Source: CBDVBZ01 sp965372355 (GTDB lineage Bacteria; Krumholzibacteriota; Krumholzibacteriia; WVZY01). Taken from it: a stretch of 12,769 bases of DNA. A program made the translations under genes and the position numbers. The notes under the pieces are model-generated. The model was not told where the DNA came from. It saw only the letters and a list, made by a program, of their open reading frames with translations, and did no database searches. Numbering within the stretch: position 1 is the stretch's first letter; every line of letters starts with the position of its first letter. The DNA lies in assembly GCA_965372355.1 (NCBI GenBank), contig CBDVBZ010000107.1, positions 1 to 12,769 of the forward strand, read 5' to 3'. This document shows, piece by piece, positions 1-6,923 of this stretch.

Positions 1-776
1 AATTTCCACAGCCCAATCGCCAGCGGGATCGCGAGCCATAGCCCGAGCATCAGTGCCGAGAGAGCGATTCCCATGGGCCCCCCGTAGAAATACCGAAACA
101 GGGCTCCCGTATATCCCATCAGCGCGGAGATGTCCAGCCGGAGCAGAATGAGTATTCTGCCGAGGTCGACCGGGTTCAACATCACGACAACAATCAGTGC
201 TTTCGTGAGCGGGTACTCCCTGAAGAGATAGATTCCAAGCAGGATCAGTGCGTCGTAGATGACGGAGATATAGAGCCAGATCACGATCGCCGTTCCAAAT
301 CCCTTGATCTTGTCCTCGTAAATGGTCGCTATCATAAAGGCGATGGATGTGAAGATGGCAACAAAAGCGCACCCGACGGCCAGCATCGTGCTGAAGTTTT
401 GCCAGTAGTTAGCCAGATCCCCGCTGTGCAGAACAAAGGGCAGCCCCAGCCCGATCACGAACGCCGTGGCCAGCGCGAGTGACAACCCGCTGATCTTGCC
501 CAAGTAGATGCTCGAGCGCATGATGGGCTGCGCGAGCAGGAGCTCGACAAACTCACGCGACTGATAAAAATAGATGATGCCCAGGATCAGACTCACCAGT
601 GGAATGACGATGAGAACAATGTTCATCAGGCTGACCATTGCCTTCGAGGGATCGCTCCCAAACCGGAACATGGCCTCGGTCGACAGGAGAAAGAACAACC
701 CGATAAACAACAGCCAACGGCTCCGTATCAAATTGTGGAGCTCGTAACGCAGGACCTTGAGCGTCTGGCCGATCAT
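1..776 (-). CDS. nosY: NosY, ABC transporter permease for NosZ copper-centre maturation (C-terminus cut by window edge)
   Basis: This is the membrane subunit of the NosDFY ABC complex, which works with NosD and NosL in building the CuZ site of nitrous oxide reductase. Translating the minus strand from the ATG at 774-776 gives 258 codons without a stop before the window ends; the family is usually about 275 residues, so only the tail is missing. About six hydrophobic segments are visible (roughly residues 21-32, 48-70, 97-117, 131-151, 161-184 and 235-256). The family motif LNPVDLGRI occurs near residues 200-208, and a short amphipathic segment with QSREFVELLLAQP lies near 72-84, as in other NosY proteins. 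The start codon overlaps the nosF stop by four bases (ATGA), and a strong GGAGG lies seven bases upstream of it. The function rests on similarity and on the operon context, and both agree. Confidence 0.93.
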   Translation of the reverse strand, partial: MIGQTLKVLRYELHNLIRSRWLLFIGLFFLLSTEAMFRFGSDPSKAMVSLMNIVLIVIPLVSLILGIIYFYQSREFVELLLAQPIMRSSIYLGKISGLSLALATAFVIGLGLPFVLHSGDLANYWQNFSTMLAVGCAFVAIFTSIAFMIATIYEDKIKGFGTAIVIWLYISVIYDALILLGIYLFREYPLTKALIVVVMLNPVDLGRILILLRLDISALMGYTGALFRYFYGGPMGIALSALMLGLWLAIPLAIGLWK

Positions 777-1486
777 TCGTTATCCTCCAACAGCGCTACG
801 ATGGCTTGCTCCAGTTTGCGTTTCGATGTGTTCTCTTTGAGTGCGAGCAGCGAGCCGTCAAAACAGGTTCGACCATCGAGCAGGAACAAGATGTGGTCGG
901 CCATCTCGTCAACCTCGTGCATGTTGTGCGACGTCATGATGATCGTCTTTCCCTCGGCCTTTTCGTTCTCGATCTTCTCCTTGAGCAATGTGATCGATAT
1001 GGGGTCCAGACCCGCCGTGGGCTCATCCAGAATGAGGATGTCGGGGCAGAACATGAATGCGATCGCCGCATTGATCTTCTGGCGCGTGCCGCCCGAGAGA
1101 ACGCGTAATGGCCGTCCCATGAGTTCGTCCAACCCGAACGTTGAGATCAACTCGCCGTCGGCCGGCTCGGACACGCCGCGGATATCCATGACCATCCGCA
1201 GCAGCTCGCGAACCCTGAGGTTCTCGGGGAATCGCGCGATCTGAGGCATGTACCCAATACGCCTGCGATACTCCCAGCTGCGACGGATGGGTTTGTCGTC
1301 GATGTAGATCTCACCCTCGTCCGGGCGAACCAGCCCCAGGATGCTCTTTATCAGCGTCGATTTGCCCGAAGCGTTGGGGCCAAGAATCGCGGTCACCGAC
1401 GCCGGCTGGATGAGGAAGCTGATATCGTCGAGCACCTTGAGCCTGTCAAAAGACTTGCAAAGACCTGCTGCGCGTATCGTCGTCAT
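773..1486 (-). CDS. nosF: NosF, ABC transporter ATP-binding protein
   Basis: This is the cytoplasmic ATPase of the NosDFY complex that supports copper-site maturation of NosZ. In its 237 residues all ABC ATPase motifs are intact: Walker A GPNASGKST (36-44), Q-loop Gln82, signature LSGGTRQK (130-137), Walker B ILILDEP followed by TAGLDP (150-161), and the switch His187 in TSHNMHE. The length matches the small single-domain NosF type. The start codon at 1484-1486 overlaps the nosD stop as ATGA, and its own stop overlaps the nosY start in the same way, so translation is probably coupled along the three genes. No residue looks out of place. Confidence 0.96.
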   Translation of the reverse strand: MTTIRAAGLCKSFDRLKVLDDISFLIQPASVTAILGPNASGKSTLIKSILGLVRPDEGEIYIDDKPIRRSWEYRRRIGYMPQIARFPENLRVRELLRMVMDIRGVSEPADGELISTFGLDELMGRPLRVLSGGTRQKINAAIAFMFCPDILILDEPTAGLDPISITLLKEKIENEKAEGKTIIMTSHNMHEVDEMADHILFLLDGRTCFDGSLLALKENTSKRKLEQAIVALLEDNE

Positions 1487-2757
1487 GATCGTCCCAGATG
1501 AACAGGATTGATGGCGGGCCTTTTGTCGAGCAGTGTGGGGGGTGTGTAAAGCGGCATTGCCTGTTCCGCGGCGTCGATCAGATCGATAAAGAAACTGCGG
1601 AGCAGTATTAACCCCGCGGGTTCGCGCTCGACGAGCAGTGAAAACAAATGAACGGGTCGGTAGGGGACATCGCCGATCCCGTCACGATCGAGATCGTACC
1701 CCTGATAACGGCTCCAGTAGTTGCCATCGAACTCGTTGAAGTTCTGCCTGCTATTCGTTGAGACATCGAACGTGTTGTTGATAAAATTGTTGGCCGTGAT
1801 CCGATTGTCCGAGGAACTCGACATGATCTTCATCGCGTATCCGTTTTCCGCAAACTCGTTCTTCTCGATAAGAAGCCTCATCGATCCTTCGGAGTAGAGT
1901 CCTATTGTGTTGCGGAGGAATCGGTTGTGGGTGATATCGCTGTCGCGTATGTCTTTGAGCAGAATACCGTAGGACGCCGAGCCCCAGTTGTGCTCGAAGG
2001 TGTTCTCCCGCATGATGACGTCGTCGCTGAACATCACGGCGACACCGGCTCCGTTTTCGCGAAAGACATTGCGTTCATACCGGTCATGGTGCGAGAACAT
2101 GAAATGGAGCCCGTAGCGAAGATTGTGTTCGCTGATGTTGTTGATGATGGTGCTGTGCTCCACGAACTCGAAGTAGATCCCGTCGCGGTGCCCCGTGATC
2201 TTGTTGCCGTCGATCAAGATGTCCCGGCAGTACCAGAGATGAATACCGTTGCCGGATGACGTCTCCCGTAACTGTTCGGCTTCGATAACGTTGTTGCGGA
2301 TCGTGCAGTTGCCGGAATTCTCCAGGTAGATTGCGAAGAAGTTGTTTGTGAGTCGATTCCCCTCGATGATGCAGTTTTTGACCTCGATGAGCTTTATCCC
2401 CGCCCGATCCTCCATGTAGGAGATGCCGACATTCGCAATCTCGAGCCCGGTGATCCGGACGCCGTCGGCAGTGACCGTGATAATCTGCCCGGTCTCGCCG
2501 CCGTCGATAACAGGCGTTCCTTCTCCGACAAGGGTAAGACGTTTGTCGACAACGATGCCCGACTCACGATAGACACCGCTCCGAAGGATAACCGTGTCGC
2601 CCTCGGCGGCCGAAGCGATCGCGTCCGCGACCGTCGAGGGTCCTCCCACGGGCGTGATTGACCACGTCTTGCCCGCAGCGGCACCTGCACCGCCGAGCTC
2701 CAATGCGAGCACGGCAAGCAGGACGACTGCGGAAGTTGCTGTGAGTGCGCGCGTCAT
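1483..2757 (-). CDS. nosD: NosD, periplasmic right-handed beta-helix protein of the NosDFY complex
   Basis: NosD is the periplasmic partner of NosF and NosY; in characterised systems it receives Cu(I) from NosL and docks onto apo-NosZ. The frame is open up to 2817, but the ATG at 2755-2757 is preferred. It forms an ATGA overlap with the upstream stop, and it begins directly with a Sec signal peptide (a hydrophobic run followed by GAGAAAGKTW). That gives 424 residues, a normal length. The mature part opens with the family-typical segment EGDTVILRSGVYRESGIVVD and continues as many short repeats of the NxI/NxF-and-G kind (carbohydrate-binding/sugar-hydrolase, beta-helix type). The C-terminal segment YRPVHLFSLLVEREPAGLIL is typical of NosD. 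No strong ribosome site precedes the start, which fits translational coupling. Confidence 0.94.
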   Translation of the reverse strand: MTRALTATSAVVLLAVLALELGGAGAAAGKTWSITPVGGPSTVADAIASAAEGDTVILRSGVYRESGIVVDKRLTLVGEGTPVIDGGETGQIITVTADGVRITGLEIANVGISYMEDRAGIKLIEVKNCIIEGNRLTNNFFAIYLENSGNCTIRNNVIEAEQLRETSSGNGIHLWYCRDILIDGNKITGHRDGIYFEFVEHSTIINNISEHNLRYGLHFMFSHHDRYERNVFRENGAGVAVMFSDDVIMRENTFEHNWGSASYGILLKDIRDSDITHNRFLRNTIGLYSEGSMRLLIEKNEFAENGYAMKIMSSSSDNRITANNFINNTFDVSTNSRQNFNEFDGNYWSRYQGYDLDRDGIGDVPYRPVHLFSLLVEREPAGLILLRSFFIDLIDAAEQAMPLYTPPTLLDKRPAINPVHLGRS

Positions 2758-3830
2758 TGCTTGTGTCTTTGCGCCTTCTGATGAGCGTCGTATACCAGCT
2801 TTTTGGTTTGCTCCCACGTCAACATCTCGCCCGGATAGCGCTCGGCGGTCTCTGCCGCGTCGGCGCGATCGGCAAAGGACGTCAGGTTCAATCCCATGGG
2901 GCTCCTCAGCGTGGGGCTGTGCAGATAGACGGCCGTGGCGGCATCCACGAGCACCGTTGGATTCGAGTGGTCGATGGTAAGAAGAAGTGCCACGGATTCC
3001 TCGTCGATGTCACCCTTGAGCAAGGCGCCGGCCATACACTCGATGGCGTCGTATTTGTAGACACGTCCCTTCCGGGTGACGATCTCCGCCCCGTACTGCT
3101 CGTCCGCTATTGTCATCCGGCAGTAGTCGCACGCATCCGTGCCAAATCGTATCGGGTTGGGCTCGGCCGAACACGAGGCAAGCAAGACGAGCGCCGCCAT
3201 CACCGCGGTGGCTGATGGCGAGCGCTTGATGGGGCCTGAAGGGCCTGACCGTTTGCGCCGGCCGCGACGCCACTCCAAGAGCATGGCCATGAATCCCAGG
3301 CCGACTGCCGTGATCATCATGATGCCACCCATCGCGGGGAACGACGTCGCCGTGATATTGAGCAGTTGCTTGGACCCCAAGATGGGTGGTTGATAGGTCA
3401 TCCCGGGCATCTTGATCGGCGCGTCGGGGTCGAGATCGTGGCCGTAGTCATAACCCCACCGGTAGAAATCAGCGAGACCTGCCAGTGCGACGATAATCGA
3501 TATGACCACAAATGTCGCCAACAAGCCGCGCCTGCGCGTGACAGCGGCAACCGTTCCCAGAAGTATCAAGAAACCCACGATGTATTTCATGAAACGGAGC
3601 TCGGGTATCGATTCGGCATGGATCTCTTTCATGCCGATGTAGTGATTCAGACCGTTTATGTTCTGCAAATCGTGCGGTTTCTTACCCGTGATCTTGTTTA
3701 TCCAGATCTTCATTCCCATACCCTCGGGGTACTGTGGAGCAGTAAGATTGATGCTCCACAGCGGAAAGATATAAGCCCCGAGAAACAAGACCACAGCGAT
3801 CCATGTCATGATTGTTGATGCGCGGGTCAT
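2754..3830 (-). CDS. nosL: NosB-like four-helix membrane protein fused to NosL copper chaperone
   Basis: A single 358-residue frame joins two proteins that are usually separate in clade II nos clusters. Residues 1-200 have four hydrophobic helices (about 8-27, 82-98, 104-121, 166-186) and the segments APQYPEG (31-37) and NGLNHYIGM (59-67), typical of the small membrane protein next to nosZ (NosB-like). Residues 201-358 are NosL, with a lipoprotein-like segment MAALVLLASC (Cys220 after LAS), then C234-D-Y-C237-R-M239, the Cu(I)-binding CxYCxM motif, and the YKYDAIECM segment. The basic stretch RRGRRKRS (188-195) before the fifth hydrophobic segment would place the NosL domain in the periplasm. 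No ATG between the halves gives a workable signal peptide: GTG210 and ATG211 leave only 9-10 residues before the cysteine. The start lies 11 bases after the nosZ stop with AGGAAAAAGGA in front. The NosL half is certain; naming the first half NosB is by position and motif memory. Confidence 0.88.
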   Translation of the reverse strand: MTRASTIMTWIAVVLFLGAYIFPLWSINLTAPQYPEGMGMKIWINKITGKKPHDLQNINGLNHYIGMKEIHAESIPELRFMKYIVGFLILLGTVAAVTRRRGLLATFVVISIIVALAGLADFYRWGYDYGHDLDPDAPIKMPGMTYQPPILGSKQLLNITATSFPAMGGIMMITAVGLGFMAMLLEWRRGRRKRSGPSGPIKRSPSATAVMAALVLLASCSAEPNPIRFGTDACDYCRMTIADEQYGAEIVTRKGRVYKYDAIECMAGALLKGDIDEESVALLLTIDHSNPTVLVDAATAVYLHSPTLRSPMGLNLTSFADRADAAETAERYPGEMLTWEQTKKLVYDAHQKAQRHKQ

Positions 3831-3841
3831 TCCTTTTTCCT

Positions 3842-5800
3842 CTACGATCGGCTGTTAAACTTGATCGGCACGCTGGAGCCGGACGGTGATACCCGTACGT
3901 ATCCCTGCATCTCCTGATGAAGCGCCGAGCAGAAGTCGGTGCAGTAGAACGGAAACACACCGACGCGTTTTGGTTTCCAGAGCAGTGTCCGTGTCTCGCC
4001 CGGCATGACCAGGAGCTCCGAGTTGTTCGCGCCGAGCACGGCAAATCCGTGAGGGATGTCCCAGTCCTGCTCGAGATTGGTGACGTGGAAGAACACATCG
4101 TCACCCACCTGAACCCCTTCGATATTGTCCGGCATGAAGTGAGTCCGAATCGTGGACATGTAGATGTGAACCTCTTTGCCTTCACGCTCGACACGCGCTT
4201 CCTTCTCGCTTCGAATCCCGTGCGGGTGAGTGTTTTCCTCCAGCGGAAAGATCTTGACCTGCTTCGGCATCAAGATCTCGGCCGGGATGGCCTGTGCGTA
4301 GTGCGGCTCTCCCATGGTTGGAAAATCGAGCAGCAGTTCCATTTTGTCGCCCGATATATCGATCAGCTGTGCCGCGTGGCAGAGCTCGGGTCCGGTCGGC
4401 AGATAGCGATCCTTGGTGACTTTGTTGAGCGCGATGAGATACTTGCCCCACGGCTTCATTGTGTCGCCACCGGGGATCATCAGGTGGCCGATCGAGTAGT
4501 ATGCGGGGATCCGGTCGACGACCTCCCACGTCCCGATCTTCCATTTGACGATCTCGGAAGAGATAAACGCGGAGGTGTAGGCATAGCCCTTACCGTCGAA
4601 CTCGGTGTGTAGCGGTCCCAGACCGGGATTCTGGACCTCACCCGCGATGACCGCATCGTACTTGAGCACGGGGATACCGTCGATCTCGCCCTCGAACTCC
4701 TCATTCTCGATCGCCTGTAGCATCTTTGTGAACGAATGAACGGGGATCACGGCAGCGAGCTTGCCGCCCGCGGCGATGTACTCACCCGTCGGGTCCACAT
4801 CCACGCCGTGCGGCGACTTGGGTGTTGGCAGATAGTAGATCATGCCGGGACAGTCCTTGGAGTCGAGCACCTTGACCGACTTGATGATCTCGGTCTTGGC
4901 AATTCGCGAGCCCGCCTCGATGTGGTTGTGGGCGTACTCTGCCGGCATGGTCCTGGCCTTGCCCTCGCGGACGTATTTTTCCGCCAATTTCCAGTTGACC
5001 GCGGCGATGAAGTCTTTGTCGCGCTTGGATGCATTGACTTCGAGCAGCGTGTTGGCCTGTTCGGAGTTGTAGCAGGTGAAGAAGCTCCACCCGTGGGATT
5101 TGCCCTTGCCCGAGTGCGACAGATCATAGTTATACCCGGGAACCAGGATCTGAAAGGCGATGTTCATGCGGCCGCTTGCCGGATCGACCTTGATAAACGA
5201 GATCGTGCCCTTGAATTCCTTTTTGTAATCGTCGATCGGCACGTCCTTTTGGGGAATCGGCACACTGAAACGGGTTGCGGCCACCACGTACTCGGTGTTC
5301 ATCGTACAGAAGGGTGATGCATGGTTGCCGGCCGAGTTGGGGATCTCGATGATCTCATCCGTCTCGAACGTCGACAGGTCGATACGCGCCAGACGCGGCG
5401 TGTTGTTGGCATTTATAAAGAGCCAGCGCCCATCGGGAACACCGTTGGTCTGCGAGAGCTCCGGGTGGTGTGAGTCGTCCCACGGGATAAAGCCATGCGA
5501 CGTGTTCAGCATCGCCTTGGTCTCCTCCGTAAAGCCCCACCCGTTCTCGGGGTTCACCGAGAAGACAGGAACGGTTCTGAACAGACGGCCCGACGGCAGA
5601 CCGTAGACCGTGACCTGTCCGCTGAATCCGCCCGACATGAATGCATAGAACTCATCGTATTCTCCGGGTGCGACGTATACCTTCGAAGCGGCGTTTTCGA
5701 AAACGGTATTGGTCCCGTCCTGTCTCGCGCATTGCGTCAACACCGCCGCCGCGACGATGACCGCCGCCAGGAAAACGAGAGCTGGTTTGACCCTCTTCAT
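3842..5800 (-). CDS. nosZ: NosZ, nitrous-oxide reductase, clade II (Sec-type)
   Basis: This copper enzyme reduces N2O to N2 in the periplasm. In its 652 residues a beta-propeller domain carrying the tetranuclear CuZ site is followed by a cupredoxin CuA domain. The histidine-bearing segments expected around CuZ are present: DDSHHPELS (His111/112), SAGNH (160), SHGW (236), AHNH (291/293), SPHG (331), PLHTEFD (398) and IGHL (439). CuA ligands are complete: His584 in IPHGFAV, then C620-TDF-C624-SAL-H628-QE-M631. The N-terminus MKRVKP plus a hydrophobic run has no twin-arginine motif, so export is by Sec, the hallmark of clade II. Cys24 sits in LTQC, which could be a weak lipobox; the Gln at -1 argues against it. 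A GGGGG-rich ribosome site is about six bases ahead of the ATG, and the cytochrome c gene ends 29 bases upstream. Confidence 0.97.
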   Translation of the reverse strand: MKRVKPALVFLAAVIVAAAVLTQCARQDGTNTVFENAASKVYVAPGEYDEFYAFMSGGFSGQVTVYGLPSGRLFRTVPVFSVNPENGWGFTEETKAMLNTSHGFIPWDDSHHPELSQTNGVPDGRWLFINANNTPRLARIDLSTFETDEIIEIPNSAGNHASPFCTMNTEYVVAATRFSVPIPQKDVPIDDYKKEFKGTISFIKVDPASGRMNIAFQILVPGYNYDLSHSGKGKSHGWSFFTCYNSEQANTLLEVNASKRDKDFIAAVNWKLAEKYVREGKARTMPAEYAHNHIEAGSRIAKTEIIKSVKVLDSKDCPGMIYYLPTPKSPHGVDVDPTGEYIAAGGKLAAVIPVHSFTKMLQAIENEEFEGEIDGIPVLKYDAVIAGEVQNPGLGPLHTEFDGKGYAYTSAFISSEIVKWKIGTWEVVDRIPAYYSIGHLMIPGGDTMKPWGKYLIALNKVTKDRYLPTGPELCHAAQLIDISGDKMELLLDFPTMGEPHYAQAIPAEILMPKQVKIFPLEENTHPHGIRSEKEARVEREGKEVHIYMSTIRTHFMPDNIEGVQVGDDVFFHVTNLEQDWDIPHGFAVLGANNSELLVMPGETRTLLWKPKRVGVFPFYCTDFCSALHQEMQGYVRVSPSGSSVPIKFNSRS

Positions 5801-5829
5801 CGGTTACCCCCTTCTGGGTTGAACCATTG

Positions 5830-6300
5830 TTACTCGCCCGCTCCCGAATCCATGGAGCGGAAGTACGTTAGAATCGCCTCCGCGTCCTCTTCCGATACAT
5901 TCTGGAATGTCATCGGCGTGAGGTACTCGGCGAACAATGCCTTTGCCTGCCCGTCATTCTTGATCATCTCGTCGGGGTTGAGGATCATGTTCATGATCCA
6001 CTCGGGTTCTCGCCGCTGGGTGACGCCGGCGAGCGCCGGACCCACATAACGTTCCTCCCACTTGTGGCAGGCACTGCACTTGATATCGAAGATCTCCTGG
6101 CCGTGCGCGACCACCTTCTCATCGATCGGCCCCAAAACGACCTCTTGGATCGGTCCGATACCCTTTTTGGAGTCCGCATTAGCCTGGGAAGATGTCTTCG
6201 GCTTGGTCGACGAGGACCTGCCGTTGTCGTCGGACTGAGACGATCCGCCGCACCCGACGAGGATGGACAGGCAGATGGCCAGAACCATGAGACGAAGCAT
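5830..6300 (-). CDS. Lipoprotein mono-haem class I cytochrome c, probable electron donor to NosZ
   Basis: The 156-residue protein starts with a lipoprotein signal ending LVGC (Cys17). A Ser/Asp/Lys-rich flexible tether follows (about 19-46), then a single class I cytochrome c domain. The haem-attachment motif CSACH is at 75-79, the GPALAGV segment at 87-93, and the probable axial Met130 in YLTPM, followed by an SEEDAEAILTYFRS helix. A tethered cytochrome c directly in front of nosZ most likely passes electrons to the CuA site, replacing the nosC1/nosC2 cytochromes found elsewhere; this role is inferred from position. A strong AAAGGAGG ribosome site precedes the ATG by about six bases. It is the first gene of the nos operon, 77 bases downstream of the Rrf2 gene; no convincing separate promoter was identified. 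Confidence 0.9.
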   Translation of the reverse strand: MLRLMVLAICLSILVGCGGSSQSDDNGRSSSTKPKTSSQANADSKKGIGPIQEVVLGPIDEKVVAHGQEIFDIKCSACHKWEERYVGPALAGVTQRREPEWIMNMILNPDEMIKNDGQAKALFAEYLTPMTFQNVSEEDAEAILTYFRSMDSGAGE

Positions 6301-6328
6301 CTACACCCTCCTTTCAGTGACGAAACCT

Positions 6329-6346
6329 AACTCCTACAAATCGCAT
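6329..6346 (-). promoter_or_regulatory. Candidate regulator site in front of the nos operon
   Basis: Read on the minus strand, this stretch is ATGCGATT-TG-TAGGAGTT. The same two 8-base words recur in the Rrf2 gene's own promoter region at 6808-6827, in the other order and on the other strand. Two shared octamers in two short leaders of one regulon suggest binding by the neighbouring Rrf2 protein. No known consensus was matched, so this is a weak proposal. Confidence 0.3.
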
Positions 6347-6377
6347 CTGAATATCCTATTATTGCCCAAATAAAAAC

Positions 6378-6797
6378 TCACTCGTCTCCGGTCTTCTGGC
6401 GCACGACCAGATTGGCGAGCGTTGTGTCGCTCAAAAGCTCCATGTACGCTTCCTTCACCGATTTCCAACCGTCGTGAATCGGGCAGGGGTTTTCGTCCGA
6501 ACAGGACTCGCGACCCAGGATACACCCGTCCCAGCGCTCGATCTGCTCGATCGGGTCGACGATATCCAGGAGTGAGATGTCCGTTGGATCACGCGCCAAT
6601 CGGAACCCGCCACCCAGACCTTTTTGCGATACGACCAGGCCCTCACGGCTGAGTTGCTGGAGGATTTTTCCGAGATAGTTCTTGGGAGCCTCGATCCGCT
6701 CCGCAATCGAAACGGCGCCGGCATGCGTACCTCGAGGCAACTCCGCAAGGACGATCAGAGCGCGTACCGCATGTATTCCAGATTTGGAGAGCATCAT
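6378..6797 (-). CDS. Rrf2-family iron-sulfur transcription regulator
   Basis: A 139-residue winged-helix regulator of the Rrf2 family (the IscR, NsrR and RsrR group). It opens with LSKSGIHAVRALIVLAEL, then a helix-turn-helix with IAERIEAPKNYLGKILQQLS (31-50), and the wing QKGLGGGFRLARDP (58-71), which is diagnostic of the family. Three cysteines at 92, 99 and 105 (C-x6-C-x5-C in GCILGRESCSDENPC) are placed to hold an Fe-S cluster; IscR and NsrR use C-x5-C-x5-C, so the first gap is one residue longer. Placed directly ahead of the nos operon in the same direction, it probably senses NO, oxygen or redox state and controls nos expression, perhaps itself too. The start is ATGATG; the first ATG is used here. 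No clear ribosome site is visible. Confidence 0.9.
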   Translation of the reverse strand: MMLSKSGIHAVRALIVLAELPRGTHAGAVSIAERIEAPKNYLGKILQQLSREGLVVSQKGLGGGFRLARDPTDISLLDIVDPIEQIERWDGCILGRESCSDENPCPIHDGWKSVKEAYMELLSDTTLANLVVRQKTGDE

Positions 6798-6807
6798 TTT
6801 GGACTAT

Positions 6808-6827
6808 TAGGAGTTTCGCATGCGATT
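6808..6827. promoter_or_regulatory. Candidate regulator site overlapping the Rrf2 promoter
   Basis: The plus strand reads TAGGAGTT-TCGC-ATGCGATT. It runs from just downstream of the expected transcription start into the -10 box of the Rrf2 gene, where a repressor would act. It contains the 8-base palindrome CGCATGCG (6817-6824). Both octamers recur at 6329-6346. The role is inferred from position and repetition only. Confidence 0.3.
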
Positions 6828-6852
6828 ATATCATTATAGGGCGGGTGGTCAA
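6825..6852 (-). promoter_or_regulatory. Sigma70-like promoter of the Rrf2 gene
   Basis: On the minus strand TTGACC (6847-6852) is followed after 16 bases by a perfect TATAAT (6825-6830). A second TATAAT lies eight bases further upstream (6833-6838). The expected start is near 6818, leaving a leader of about 20 bases. It probably drives the Rrf2 gene and possibly, by read-through, the nos operon. Confidence 0.65.
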
Positions 6853-6902
6853 GGGCGGAGGTAAAAAACCTCTAGTTGACTGTTTGATAGGGAGTTATGT
6901 AG

Positions 6903-6922
6903 GCGGACGGACGGGCGTCCGC
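6903..6922 (-). terminator. Hairpin after the aroA-like gene, weak terminator candidate
   Basis: GCGGACG (6903-6909) and CGTCCGC (6916-6922) form a perfect 7-bp GC-rich stem with a 6-base loop directly after the stop codon. No U-run follows it on the minus strand. A second small hairpin with a T-rich loop lies at 6858-6872. Either may only slow polymerase. Confidence 0.3.
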
Positions 6923-6923
6923 G

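Noticed and set aside
2758..2817. Longer NosD start at 2817
   Set aside because: It would add 20 polar residues in front of a good signal peptide and overlap nosL by 64 bases; the ATGA overlap at 2754-2757 is the better start.
6301..6377. FNR/NnrR-type box (TTGAT-N4-ATCAA) or clear promoter for the nos operon
   Set aside because: Read on both strands; no such dyad and no convincing -35/-10 pair was found, only weak AT-rich hexamers.
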